NCBI GenBank assembly: GCA_965205545.1
Contig: OZ242170.1
Location: forward strand, 62,001 to 126,000
Length of the DNA: 64,000 bases
Reading direction: 5' to 3'
From: Bin55 sp965205545
GTDB lineage: Bacteria; Pseudomonadota; Gammaproteobacteria; Pseudomonadales; Azotimanducaceae
Part shown: piece by piece, positions 44,537 to 54,291 of the stretch
Layout: every line of letters begins with the position of its first letter
Position numbering within the stretch: position 1 is the stretch's first letter
The notes under the pieces: model-generated
Told to the model about the DNA's origin: nothing
Databases searched by the model: none
What the model saw: only the letters and a program-made list of their open reading frames with translations
Made by a program: the position numbers and the translations under genes

Positions 44537-46384
44537 ATGAGTTCGGAACCTTACAACCCGTCAGAACTGCTGCGAATAAAGACTGTACGCGAACTGGCGT
44601 CGCTTCTACCTCGCGTTGTAAAGCTCTGGTGGCAGGTATCTCCGCTTCTAATCACTCTCGTTGCGATCATTGCGGTTGCTGCTGCCCTTGTCGATCCAGC
44701 TGTACTCTTCCTTACAAAGGTAATCGTCGACATTGTTCACCAAAATCTGGGGCAAGCAATGCAGTGGACGTTGGTCATAGTTCCTCTAGGAGTCATTTTT
44801 GGTCTTTGGATTGCAAACGGACTCGTGGGTGGCATCACTCGCGTGATCGAGCAGCTTCTTAGTGAGAGAACATACAACACCACACTCCAAAAGCTCCTGC
44901 ACAAAGCATCCAAGCTGGACTTGGCGTTCTTCGAGGCTCCCAAATTCTACGATCAACTGCAGCAAGCTGACCTAAACCAAGGGTTTGTGCAAGTCCTGCC
45001 GATGCAGTTGTTTCACTTTCTTCAACAATTGCTCTCTCTTGGTGCAATGGTTGGGCTCCTTTCCTTGCTTCATCCTTTGGCTTTTTTGCTTCTAGTTGCA
45101 ACAGTTCTCCCGCGTTTGCTCTTGGAAGGCCATATGACGCGACTCGGGTTCAAATTGGGCTCCGAACTTGCACGCAACTTTAGGCGAACGGACTATATGC
45201 AGACCATACTCACAGATCGAGAGAAAGCTAAAGAGATTCGCATATTTGGTCTCGGTAGCTTCTTCTTCGACCGCTTCCTGAAGTTTCGGTCTGAGTATGT
45301 GTCAGCCCACATTAGGCAAATGCTGCATTTCATGGGCTACAACTTGGGTCTAGGGACTCTTACGACATTGGGAATTGGCGCCGTAAGCATCTTTGCCGTT
45401 ATTCAGGCGGTAAGGGGTGACATCAGCATAGGTACGCTGACTCTCGTCTTTAGTGCGGCCCAGCAAATTGTTTCCTTGATTGGAGGCGTTATTGGTTCTT
45501 TAAATAGTGTGTATCAGTCGTCACTTTCGTCTTCACGTTATTTTGAACTTCTGGACCTAGATCCGCAATCAATATCGGGTGCGTTGCAACCCCCTCGCGT
45601 CGCAGAGCCACGAAAAGCACCTCTACGCATCCGCAAGGGCATTGAGTTGGAGTCAGTCTCGTTCACCTATCCTGCAACGGATGTTGAAGTGTTGAAGGAC
45701 ATTTCGTTCTCGTTGCCAGCAGGGAGCAGAGTTGCGATAGTGGGTGAAAACGGAGCAGGCAAGACAACTCTTGTGAAGCTTCTTGCACGGTTCTACGATC
45801 CCGCCGCCGGCGCAATCAAACTGGATGGTCTGGACTATCGCGATTACGAACTTAATAGCTTGCGCGAAAGTATCAGTGTGGTATTCCAAGACTTCGCGAA
45901 GTACGACATTTCAGTAGCAGAGAACATTGGGGTCGGGTCGATTGAGGAAATCGACAATCGAGACCGAATTGTGAAGGCAGCTAGCAATAGCGGCACTGAC
46001 ACGATTGTTGCACGGTTGCCCAACGGATACGACACTGTTCTTGGCAAGACGATGGACGAAGGTGTGGATCTGTCTGGAGGCGAATGGCAGCATATAGCGA
46101 TTGCTCGAGCCTTCATGAGCGACAGCCCCCTCCTAATACTAGATGAACCCACTGCCGCCCTCGATTCTCTACGAGAGCGAGAGCTGTACGAACGAATTGC
46201 CAGACTAGCCTCCAGTAAGACTGTAGTTTTCGTATCCCACCGATTCTCTACGGTTCGAATGGCCGACTTGATTGTCGTGATAGATGATGGGAAATCTGTT
46301 GAAGTTGGAAGTCACGCAGAACTCTTGAGTCGCAAAGGAAAGTACTACCGCATGTTTGAGACGCAGGCGGCGCGCTACCGATGA
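44537..46384 (+). CDS. ABC exporter half-transporter, first of a tandem pair
   Basis: 615 residues: an N-terminal exporter membrane domain with six predicted helices (for example LITLVAIIAVAAALVDPAV), then an ATPase domain. Walker A GENGAGKTTLVKLL (about residue 403), Q-loop VVFQDFAKYD, signature LSGGEWQHIAIARAF, Walker B LLILDEPTAALD and H-loop VSHRFSTV are all canonical. The stop overlaps the start of the next gene by an ATGA. It probably forms a heterodimer with its neighbour; the substrate (peptide, lipid or drug) is not indicated by any adjacent gene. Confidence 0.92.
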   Translation: MSSEPYNPSELLRIKTVRELASLLPRVVKLWWQVSPLLITLVAIIAVAAALVDPAVLFLTKVIVDIVHQNLGQAMQWTLVIVPLGVIFGLWIANGLVGGITRVIEQLLSERTYNTTLQKLLHKASKLDLAFFEAPKFYDQLQQADLNQGFVQVLPMQLFHFLQQLLSLGAMVGLLSLLHPLAFLLLVATVLPRLLLEGHMTRLGFKLGSELARNFRRTDYMQTILTDREKAKEIRIFGLGSFFFDRFLKFRSEYVSAHIRQMLHFMGYNLGLGTLTTLGIGAVSIFAVIQAVRGDISIGTLTLVFSAAQQIVSLIGGVIGSLNSVYQSSLSSSRYFELLDLDPQSISGALQPPRVAEPRKAPLRIRKGIELESVSFTYPATDVEVLKDISFSLPAGSRVAIVGENGAGKTTLVKLLARFYDPAAGAIKLDGLDYRDYELNSLRESISVVFQDFAKYDISVAENIGVGSIEEIDNRDRIVKAASNSGTDTIVARLPNGYDTVLGKTMDEGVDLSGGEWQHIAIARAFMSDSPLLILDEPTAALDSLRERELYERIARLASSKTVVFVSHRFSTVRMADLIVVIDDGKSVEVGSHAELLSRKGKYYRMFETQAARYR

Positions 46385-48228
46385 GCGAGAGAACTTTCAA
46401 TCCGTTTGAGGAATTGAACTCGAAGACGATACTCGAGACATTAGGCTTGCTGCCACGTGTATCAGCATTTGTATTCAGTGCGTCGCCGTTCTATTTCCTA
46501 CTTTCGAGTCTGTTGGGATTGGTACAGGCCGGAATAGCAGCCTTGATTCTCATTTTGGGCAAAGTTGTCGTAGACCGTGTCGCTGGGAACATTGGTTCTG
46601 AAGTTGAATGGCTATATTTGCTTATACCCATGCTTCTTTTGATTTGTACTAGGATTATGCAGAGCGTGTTATTTTCACTTGACACTCTAGTTGGATTTCT
46701 AGTCCAAGAAAAAGTTCAAAACGAAGCCCACTCAAGGTTGCTTCGCAAAGCCACAAGCTTGGACTTAGCTTTTTTTGAGTCCCCAAAGTTCTATGACAGA
46801 TTGTATCAATCACAACAAAATATTACTTATTTATATAGCACGGTTCGTGAAATTATCAGCTTTAGTACACAAATTTTTACAATGATAGCCATGGTTAGTA
46901 TTCTCTCGATACTCCATCCTTTAGCTTTTGTTCTTTTAGTTGTAACTATTTCACCAAGAATTATTTTTGAAGGATACAGCGCGAGACGTCGTTTTGATTT
47001 AGATGTGGAGTACACAAGAAATTTTCGCATTACAGAATATTATAAAACTCTGCTGCTTGAACAAAAAAATATTAAGGAAGTGATGATATATGGTTTAAGT
47101 GACTACTTCTCGCAAAAATATTTCGAGCTTAGATCGCTGTTCATTCGGTCAATGTTGAGGCTTGAATATTATTTCGTGAGAATTGAGGTGTTTTTCGATA
47201 TTTTGGCACTGACAGGAATAGGGCTTCTTTGGCTGTATGCCATTTATAGGACTTCGATTGGTGAACTGACAATTGGCGATCTGTTCATGATATTTGGCGC
47301 TGTGCAAAGTAGCAGAACGGCGATTGAAGCGGTTTTCGAAGGCGTGGGAGGCATATTTGAGGATTCTCTCTTCTTGACTCGGTTTTTCGAGATGTTGGAT
47401 CTTGACCCAAACACCGTAGACGGCGCGTTACAGCCTCCACGTTTGCAGAAACCATACAAAATGCCAGTTCAGATAGATACGGGCATAGAGTTTCGCAATG
47501 TGTCTTTTCGCTATCCAGGCACGACGGACACTGTGTTGAAGGGAATTTCTCTTGTGGTTCCCGCAAGCACCAAACTAGCAATCGTCGGCGAAAACGGAGC
47601 TGGCAAAACTACGCTGATCAAGCTGCTCGCAAGGTTTTACGACCCGGAGAGTGGCTCCATTCTTCTTGACGGTCGCGACTACAGAGACTACGACTTGGAA
47701 CATATGCGCAACAATATCACGGTCGTGTTTCAGGACTTCTCCCGCTACGATATATCCGTTTCCGACAACGTCGGCGTGGGACAAGTGGAATACATAGCCG
47801 ACCGAGAGCGTATCGTCTCTGCGGCAAAGAAAGGTGGCGCTCACGAAATGATCATCAATTTACCGAGCAAGTACGACACAATACTTGGAAGAACCTTCGA
47901 CGAAGGTGTTGACCTCTCCGGCGGCGAGTGGCAGAACATAGCCATTTCACGCGCATTCATGAGCGATGCACAGATCTTCATCTTGGATGAACCGACAGCG
48001 GCATTAGACGCATTCAAAGAAGCCGAAATCTACTCAAGATTTGCCGAGCTAACTGAGAACAGAACAGTAGTGTTGGTTTCGCATCGATTTTCAACAGTGA
48101 GAATGGCAGATTTGATAGCGGTAGTCGACGATGGTCGCGTGATCGAATATGGGACCCACAGTGAGCTTTTGCGACTACACGGCAAGTATCACCAAATGTT
48201 CGAGGCACAGGCGGCTAGGTATCGGTAG
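46381..48228 (+). CDS. ABC exporter half-transporter, second of a tandem pair
   Basis: 615 residues, identical in length and order of motifs to the preceding gene, including shared N-terminal NPFEEL/NPSELL and LLPRV. Walker A GENGAGKTTLIKLL, LSGGEWQNIAISRAF, IFILDEPTAALD and VSHRFSTV are canonical, so both ATP sites could be active. Bases about 46800-47250 are strikingly AT-rich compared with the gene ends and with the paralogue, suggesting recombination or a different donor for the central membrane segment. ATGA overlap couples it to the first gene. Confidence 0.92.
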   Translation: MSERTFNPFEELNSKTILETLGLLPRVSAFVFSASPFYFLLSSLLGLVQAGIAALILILGKVVVDRVAGNIGSEVEWLYLLIPMLLLICTRIMQSVLFSLDTLVGFLVQEKVQNEAHSRLLRKATSLDLAFFESPKFYDRLYQSQQNITYLYSTVREIISFSTQIFTMIAMVSILSILHPLAFVLLVVTISPRIIFEGYSARRRFDLDVEYTRNFRITEYYKTLLLEQKNIKEVMIYGLSDYFSQKYFELRSLFIRSMLRLEYYFVRIEVFFDILALTGIGLLWLYAIYRTSIGELTIGDLFMIFGAVQSSRTAIEAVFEGVGGIFEDSLFLTRFFEMLDLDPNTVDGALQPPRLQKPYKMPVQIDTGIEFRNVSFRYPGTTDTVLKGISLVVPASTKLAIVGENGAGKTTLIKLLARFYDPESGSILLDGRDYRDYDLEHMRNNITVVFQDFSRYDISVSDNVGVGQVEYIADRERIVSAAKKGGAHEMIINLPSKYDTILGRTFDEGVDLSGGEWQNIAISRAFMSDAQIFILDEPTAALDAFKEAEIYSRFAELTENRTVVLVSHRFSTVRMADLIAVVDDGRVIEYGTHSELLRLHGKYHQMFEAQAARYR

Positions 48229-48282
48229 TACTGAAACACTGCAGTTGACTATGCGCTTACTGCGAGTTCAAGGAACTGGCGT

Positions 48283-49503
48283 CTATACCGAGCGAGTAAT
48301 TTGCGCGGGATCCAGTTTGCTTACTTGCTGGGCGGGGAATACTACAGCAAGCAGGCACACGGCAAGTGTCGCCATGACGATCAGAGCGCTGGGCATTGCC
48401 ATCAATGGCTCAAACTCCTGGTTCGTGACCAAGTAGACATTTAGTCCAATGGCCATTGGCACTCCGATGCCAATCCCAATGCAAAGGATCAGGGCGTACT
48501 CGACAAGCAGATTTCGCATGATGTCGAATTGTGTAGCACCGAGCGCGCGTCGTATGCCAATGTGAGTTGTGCGGCGTCGGATTGCAAAGTTGACCATTCC
48601 TGTCATACCGCACACGACCACGAACAACAACGCAATCGATGTAACGCTGAAAACCCAGACTGACGCATTTTGACCTTGATATAGGCGTTTCTTGGCGACT
48701 TCGATAGATTCGATGTGACGAATCAGGCGGTTTCTGTAGAGCGTCGGAAGGTTCTGCTCAAGTGTTCGAATGGTTTCTTCAAGTTTTCCGGGTGTCGTTC
48801 TAACGACATATGTTGAGGAATCGAAAGCCTGTTTTTGAGGCACGTACGCAATTCGGTGTACTTGATCGATACTTGCCCATGGACCATGAGAAGTTGCAAC
48901 AACCCCGACCACAGTCATGGGACCGGTCAAATGGACCTGCCTTCCGACGATTTCTGCCAGCGTTGCATCGGGAAACAGATGTTCTGCCAATTGCTGAGAA
49001 AGGAGAACTTGATTGGGACTTGAAGCGCCGTAGGGAATTCTCCATTCCACCTCCTCGGGACGAAAGTTTCTTCCCGCCAGCAGATTGATGCCTAGTGCAT
49101 TTAAGCCTCGATCATCAATCATTCGGAAATAGCACACGGTTGGTCGTATGTCGTCCGCCGGGTCTACTTCAATCGACATGGACCACCCAGATCCAGAGTA
49201 GGGAACAGAGATTGTCTGCACGGCGTCGATTACTCCAGAGGTCTTGCGAATGTAATCAAGGTCTGCGTTTACGATGCTTGCGATCGCATCGGGGTTCAGG
49301 TTTGGTTCTGCAATGTGCACATTCATGTAGAACATGTTCTGGTGATCGATGCCACTCTCTTGATTGAGCGCTTGTAGCTGGTAGCTGACACCCACCTGCA
49401 GATTGAGCAGAATGGCGATCACAACCGCAATTTGGACAGCAATCAATACGCCGATTGTCTTACGACGTAGCAGAGACCTAAAAATTGGACCAAGTTCCAG
49501 CAT
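48283..49503 (-). CDS. MacB/FtsX-type ABC permease (second of two)
   Basis: 406 residues with one N-terminal helix (TIGVLIAVQIAVVIAILLNL), a large periplasmic domain, and three C-terminal helices (SIALLFVVVCGMTGMVNFAI onward, with RRRTTHIGIRRALGA as the typical coupling segment). It is immediately downstream of another permease, with the ATPase and adaptor upstream, in one minus-strand operon. This type pushes substrates from the periplasm outward rather than through the membrane. Confidence 0.85.
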   Translation of the reverse strand: MLELGPIFRSLLRRKTIGVLIAVQIAVVIAILLNLQVGVSYQLQALNQESGIDHQNMFYMNVHIAEPNLNPDAIASIVNADLDYIRKTSGVIDAVQTISVPYSGSGWSMSIEVDPADDIRPTVCYFRMIDDRGLNALGINLLAGRNFRPEEVEWRIPYGASSPNQVLLSQQLAEHLFPDATLAEIVGRQVHLTGPMTVVGVVATSHGPWASIDQVHRIAYVPQKQAFDSSTYVVRTTPGKLEETIRTLEQNLPTLYRNRLIRHIESIEVAKKRLYQGQNASVWVFSVTSIALLFVVVCGMTGMVNFAIRRRTTHIGIRRALGATQFDIMRNLLVEYALILCIGIGIGVPMAIGLNVYLVTNQEFEPLMAMPSALIVMATLAVCLLAVVFPAQQVSKLDPAQITRSV

Positions 49504-50817
49504 TTATTTGGCGTCGCGCAATAAGCTGGCGGGAGTTCCCCGCGATCCGCGCCACGCAGGATACAAAGATGCGGCCAGACTAGCGGCAATCGCGAGAAGT
49601 ATGGTGCCAACCGCCAACGAAAAGTCCAATTGAGTCACGTGGGCAACTACCGATTCCCCTCTGAACAATACTCGAATGCCCATGAGCCCCAGCCATGCAA
49701 ATACCAATCCGAGCAGTCCGCCTGTAAATCCTATGCATGCGGATTCGACCAAGAATCGCGTAAACAACTGGACTCGGGACGCTCCCATGGCACGGTGAAC
49801 GGCTAGTTCGCTGTTCCGCGACAGGAATTTGGCAAGCAATAGTCCTATCGAATTAATAAGACAGACAATGAGGAACAACAGTGCAATGATGATTGTGACA
49901 ACAATGCCCTCATCGACAGCCCTGATGTACTTGCTCCACTCATCGATAGTGTGCATCGCATTGTCTAGTGGTCTCTGGAAGCGTCCCAGTTCCTTTTGCT
50001 GATTGGCGTAGGAGTCCAAGAAGCTCAGGTAGCTCGTTCGTTCCGAAGGGTCGCTCAATTCCACCCAAAACTGAATCCAGATGCACTCTGATGCGAGAAA
50101 AGCTTGGTGACCCTGTCCCGGTATGGATTGCCAGCAATTCGTACTGCCTCTACGGTCGAATTCCATTTCGGCGGCGGTAGTGAAAGGAATGAAGGTGTCT
50201 TCCGTAGGACTCCATTCGTAGTCATATACACGTGGCAGGAGATTCCATTCCTCGAGTACACCGACCACTCTAAAGAGCTCTTCCTTGAGAGTTATGTGCT
50301 CTCCTACAGAATCTTCTCCTCCGAACAACTGATCATTAATCGAAGCCGCAAGGACGACTACACGCTCCCTATTCTCATCGGCGGGATCGCTCCACGGTCC
50401 GCCATACTTGAATGGGGCATCGAACATGCTGAAGAAGTCGCTATAAGCGGCACGACCGAACACTTCAAACGGTACTTCGGCTCCCTCCGGGCGTATGATC
50501 GCGGAGATTCCGAACATAGCCGACTGACGCAACGCCCAGCCTTCTCGCATTAGAGCCAGCGCATCCATGTAGGTGAGTTGGTGCGGCCGATTCTCGGGGT
50601 CGTCGCCAGGTCGGTTGGGATCGCCCGCATCCAATTGAACTCGATAGAGAAAGTCGTTCTTTTGCGGTAAAGGATTCTTGGACATTGATTGGCTGATCGT
50701 GAAAATGGACATAAACATCGCGATGCCCAGCGCAACCGCAACTGCCATCAATGCCGAGAGAATAGGATGGCGCCGTATTCCTCTAGCCGCAAGGAAAATG
50801 TTGTAGCGCAACATCAA
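49504..50817 (-). CDS. MacB/FtsX-type ABC permease (first of two)
   Basis: 437 residues: an N-terminal helix (LSALMAVAVALGIAMFMSIF), a long periplasmic domain, and C-terminal helices with LFLIVCLINSIGLLLAKFL followed by SRNSELAVHRAMGA. The conserved FtsX-like coupling segment is present. Ends where the second permease starts. The paired permeases probably assemble as a heterodimer with the ATPase at 50826. Confidence 0.85.
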   Translation of the reverse strand: MMLRYNIFLAARGIRRHPILSALMAVAVALGIAMFMSIFTISQSMSKNPLPQKNDFLYRVQLDAGDPNRPGDDPENRPHQLTYMDALALMREGWALRQSAMFGISAIIRPEGAEVPFEVFGRAAYSDFFSMFDAPFKYGGPWSDPADENRERVVVLAASINDQLFGGEDSVGEHITLKEELFRVVGVLEEWNLLPRVYDYEWSPTEDTFIPFTTAAEMEFDRRGSTNCWQSIPGQGHQAFLASECIWIQFWVELSDPSERTSYLSFLDSYANQQKELGRFQRPLDNAMHTIDEWSKYIRAVDEGIVVTIIIALLFLIVCLINSIGLLLAKFLSRNSELAVHRAMGASRVQLFTRFLVESACIGFTGGLLGLVFAWLGLMGIRVLFRGESVVAHVTQLDFSLAVGTILLAIAASLAASLYPAWRGSRGTPASLLRDAK

Positions 50818-50825
50818 ATTTCCCG

Positions 50826-51491
50826 CTATTCCGACTCGAAAAAGCCGTCGCGTATATGAATTGAACGCGTCGTGTGGGATGCCAACGAGTCTTCGTGGGT
50901 GACCATCAAAATGGTTGACCCGGAGGAGTGCAGTTCCAATAGCAAGTCAAACACGCCTTCTGCTGTTTTGCTGTCCAGATTTCCGGTAGGTTCATCAGCT
51001 AGTAGCAATCGGGGTTCTCCAACCAGAGCTCGTGCGATTGCAACGCGTTGTTGCTGTCCTCCCGATAGCTGACCCGGCAAGTGATGTATTCGCCCGAGAA
51101 GACCTACTCTATCCAATGCGTTTTGTATTCGATCCTTGCGTTCTCTCGCGGGAAATCGACGGTAGCGCAGCGGCACATCAATGTTGTCGAAGACGCTGAG
51201 GTCCGGAATTAGATTGAAGTTCTGAAAAATGAAACCTATTTTCTGATTGCGCAGTCTTGATCGTTTGCTGTCGTTCAGCTTGGAAACATCGTCTCCATCG
51301 AGTTCATACGTACCCTCATCAAATGACTCCAGCAATCCTGCCACGTTCAAGAAAGTGGTCTTACCTGAACCCGACGGTCCGACAATGGCGACGAACTCAC
51401 CTTCAAGAACCGAAAGATTTACGCCCTCAAGCGCACGAGTTTCAACCGTTGCTGTACGGTAGCGCTTGGCTACGCCGCTCATTTCGAGCAT
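50826..51491 (-). CDS. LolD/MacB-type ABC ATPase
   Basis: 221 residues, the size of a stand-alone LolD/MacB ATPase. Walker A GPSGSGKTTFLN, Q-loop FIFQNFNLIPDL, signature LSGGQQQRVAIARAL, Walker B LLLADEPTGNLD, H-loop MVTHEDSLA. It energises the two permeases encoded just downstream. Confidence 0.93.
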   Translation of the reverse strand: MLEMSGVAKRYRTATVETRALEGVNLSVLEGEFVAIVGPSGSGKTTFLNVAGLLESFDEGTYELDGDDVSKLNDSKRSRLRNQKIGFIFQNFNLIPDLSVFDNIDVPLRYRRFPARERKDRIQNALDRVGLLGRIHHLPGQLSGGQQQRVAIARALVGEPRLLLADEPTGNLDSKTAEGVFDLLLELHSSGSTILMVTHEDSLASHTTRSIHIRDGFFESE

Positions 51492-51519
51492 GATGAGTCC
51501 TTATTGGGCAGAAACTAAA

Positions 51520-52803
51520 TTATTGACGCAGATAGACCGTGTCCGCGCCGTCAAACACGCTTATGTCGGAGATCACTACTTCTTCCCCGGGTTCTACGCC
51601 TGAGACTATTGCTACTTCATTGATGCTTTGAGGACCTACCTCGATTTCGCGCCGCACCGCAAGTCCATCCTCAACAACATACGCGGTTCGATACCCTCCA
51701 GACTGAAGAAAGGGTCCAACAGCAACGATGTTTACGTTGTCATGGGACGAAATGAGTAGCCTGATGGTCACACGCTGATTGCGGCGAAGACCTTCAGGAA
51801 TCGCGTCCGTAAACTGCACCCGAACCGACACGTTGTTATTTACGACTTCCTGAGAAATTGAGGCTGCCACTCCCTCGTAAACTGCAGTTCCAATGCGTAT
51901 TTCAGCTTCGGTCCCTGGACTTATGTCGTCTGCATACGATTGAGGAACGGTCGCCTCCAGTTCGAGCTGGGAGAGATCCACAACCGTTAGCACAGCTCTG
52001 CCGGGCGCAACCCAAGACTGTCGTTCCACGAGAATGTTGCCGACCGTGCCGTCCAATGGAGACTGCAACGTCAGTTGATCCACCTGGCTTTGAACTTCCT
52101 GCACTACCAGTTCTTGTTGTTCATGAGCGAGCCGGGCGGATTCAATTTCAAAGCCGAAGCTTTCCTTATCAAGAATTTCGTGGTCGGTCGCGTGCTGGAG
52201 ACGCAATTTGGCTGACTCCAGATTGTCCATGGCCTTGCGATACTCAACATCTGAGATTGCGCCCTTGTCGTACGACTGTTGGGCCCGGTCGGCCTCGCGT
52301 CTTGCTGCTGTCTCTTCGACGGCGGCGAGATCCAGATTGCGTTTGTTTGTCCGTTCACGTTGCTTCATTGCGTTAGTAGTTCGATTCAACTGAGCTTCGC
52401 GCAGAACCAGTTGCGTTTTTTCTCGCTGCAATTGTGATCGTAGAAACGGATGAACAATGGTTCCCAACGCCTGTCCCTGAGTTATCGTCTGTCCCAATTC
52501 AACATTGACGGTAAGAACTCCCTGCTGTTGGGCGTATACCGTCGGACTGGCAGAAGGGACCACTCGCCCGTCTACCGAAATGTCGCTGATTAGATCGCCG
52601 AAGCGCACTGTGGAAAAGCTGAGACGGCTAGCGGAGACGCTCTTTTCGGATTTCGCCCACTTGGAAAGCTGTGGATAGGCGATTGCAGTGCCTACGACCA
52701 GTATGACAGCTACAACTCCCAGCGCGATGTAGATCTTTAGCCTAGACGGTTTTGGAAGCGAAGTGTCCTGAGCGGATGTGTCAGCAATTTTAGTGCTTGC
52801 CAC
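51520..52803 (-). CDS. HlyD/MFP-family periplasmic adaptor
   Basis: 427 residues with one N-terminal membrane helix (IYIALGVVAVILVVGTAIAY), a biotinyl-lipoyl-like half (GVLTVNVELGQTITQGQALG), an alpha-helical hairpin with many charged residues (TNAMKQRERTNKRNLDLAAV) and the second half (LDGTVGNILVERQSWVAPG). It would connect the MacB-like inner-membrane complex to an outer-membrane channel such as TolC, which is not in the window. First gene of the operon. Confidence 0.88.
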   Translation of the reverse strand: MASTKIADTSAQDTSLPKPSRLKIYIALGVVAVILVVGTAIAYPQLSKWAKSEKSVSASRLSFSTVRFGDLISDISVDGRVVPSASPTVYAQQQGVLTVNVELGQTITQGQALGTIVHPFLRSQLQREKTQLVLREAQLNRTTNAMKQRERTNKRNLDLAAVEETAARREADRAQQSYDKGAISDVEYRKAMDNLESAKLRLQHATDHEILDKESFGFEIESARLAHEQQELVVQEVQSQVDQLTLQSPLDGTVGNILVERQSWVAPGRAVLTVVDLSQLELEATVPQSYADDISPGTEAEIRIGTAVYEGVAASISQEVVNNNVSVRVQFTDAIPEGLRRNQRVTIRLLISSHDNVNIVAVGPFLQSGGYRTAYVVEDGLAVRREIEVGPQSINEVAIVSGVEPGEEVVISDISVFDGADTVYLRQ

Positions 52804-52964
52804 GTATTGTCAGCTCCGTCTGCATGGTTTTGCAGTTGTTGTCCAATCCACTCAACCTATACACCAATGGTAAGGTTCATCGAAAGTTTATCATATTTAT
52901 CAGCTACTTATGCTGAGCAAATAGGGAATCTCCTAGCGTCTCAGCAAGGCGCCGGTGTTGGAAT

Positions 52965-53483
52965 TCAGCGGTCGATTCTCAATCGACCCAAGAAATCACG
53001 TTTTCCTAGTTGGACACCCTTCATACGTAGGATGTCGTAGGTTGTTGTTGCGTGAAAGTAGAAATTTGGTAGCGAAAAGGAGAGCAGAAAGTCCTCTGCG
53101 TTGAACGGAATCTCCATTCCACCCATCTTGAAGGTGACTCGTCTTCCTTCCAATCCGTTAACAGAATCCTTGGAAAACTCATCGAGGCCCCGCAAAGATT
53201 CCTGAATCAAGCCCTGCAAGCCGGAATAATCCAGTTGTGCAACTTGTGGCGGTCCAAACTCGCCGCTGGTTGCGCCCTTTAGAGCTCCCAAGGAATGATG
53301 TGCAACGGAAATCACCTGAAACCGAAATGGAAGCATGTCCTCAATGAGTTGAACGTCGAGCACTTCATCGGCGTTTCCGCCAGCCTTCTCGTAGTGTTCC
53401 TTGCCTTTTGCCAGCACAACTTCAGTTGAACTGAGAATTTGGTGGAAAGTTTGCACGGTTGCATCGTAGAGGGAAAACGACAT
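52965..53483 (-). CDS. DUF1993 family protein
   Basis: 172 residues of helical-bundle composition with MSFSLYDATVQTFHQIL at the start and the family segments QVISVAHHSLGALKG and FYFHATTTYDILRMKGVQ. Members are DinB-like helical proteins of unknown function, often near stress or modification genes. Not linked by spacing to the adaptor operon. Confidence 0.82.
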   Translation of the reverse strand: MSFSLYDATVQTFHQILSSTEVVLAKGKEHYEKAGGNADEVLDVQLIEDMLPFRFQVISVAHHSLGALKGATSGEFGPPQVAQLDYSGLQGLIQESLRGLDEFSKDSVNGLEGRRVTFKMGGMEIPFNAEDFLLSFSLPNFYFHATTTYDILRMKGVQLGKRDFLGRLRIDR

Positions 53484-53679
53484 TGATTGATCCTAGGGCA
53501 CTGTGGGAAATGGGGCAGGAATTATAGAAAGAGCCTTGAATTCATGGGTTTGAAACGGAAAGACGGTGGACGCTCGTGTTCAGCCTTGGGAATTTTTCGA
53601 ATGGGGTGCCTCTTGGGCTACGACAAAGTGGCTACACTTTGCTTCAACTGAATTTCGCTGGGATCGAAGCGAGGCCACT

Positions 53680-53925
53680 ATGAACCGCATACCCATACTA
53701 GGCTGGATTGCAAGCTTCTTCGTGAATTTATTCCTATCAATTCCTTTTTGGTTCGTATGGACCGTCTGCGGGATTGGCAGGCACTTTTTCTCTTGGCTAC
53801 CCGAGCCCTTTCACTCGCCAAGTCTTTGGGCAGTTTTGGGTCTATTCATCTGCGTGGAGATATTGCGCAATGTGTTCCTTCCATTCGTAGTTCCGAAGTG
53901 GTTGCAGGACGAAGCCAAAGACTAG
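53680..53925 (+). CDS. Small membrane protein, unknown
   Basis: 81 residues from ATG 53680, which follows GCGAGG; a longer open frame to 53566 has no good start. Two hydrophobic stretches are seen, IASFFVNLFLSIPFWFVWTV and LWAVLGLFICVEILRNVFLP, with an acidic/basic C-terminal tail WLQDEAKD. No family recognised. Confidence 0.55.
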   Translation: MNRIPILGWIASFFVNLFLSIPFWFVWTVCGIGRHFFSWLPEPFHSPSLWAVLGLFICVEILRNVFLPFVVPKWLQDEAKD

Positions 53926-54291
53926 CCGCGAAAAGGCTCTCACAATGGCTGTCTCCAGCAAATAAGAGCTTGCTCTAGCTGACTAGCCAGTCACTCTAGG
54001 TGCGGCGTCAATTGGAAGGCACTACACGGGCCTGTTGGTCCAAAAGACGTATTGTTGGTCGCCTGCAAAAAATTCGGCTACGTGGCGTTGCTTTACTCGA
54101 ATGCAGTTGAGGTTGGCAATTCAACGTGCATCAGACTAACTTCAGATAGTTTGGTTCTAGACACGAATCGAGCTCTGTCCCGCGTTTGCTTGCCACGCTA
54201 GCGTCATTTAGTGTGTCTGGGTACAACATATAATTGACAGCGTCACCACGTCGGTTTCCGCCCCGCCTCTTCGAGTTTCTTGGGTTCCTCT
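53926..54291. other. Intergenic stretch of 366 bases before leuC
   Basis: Several short frames are open here, but none resembles a known protein or has a ribosome site. No leucine-codon leader or attenuator hairpin could be recognised in front of leuC, although this is where one would be expected. Confidence 0.5.
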
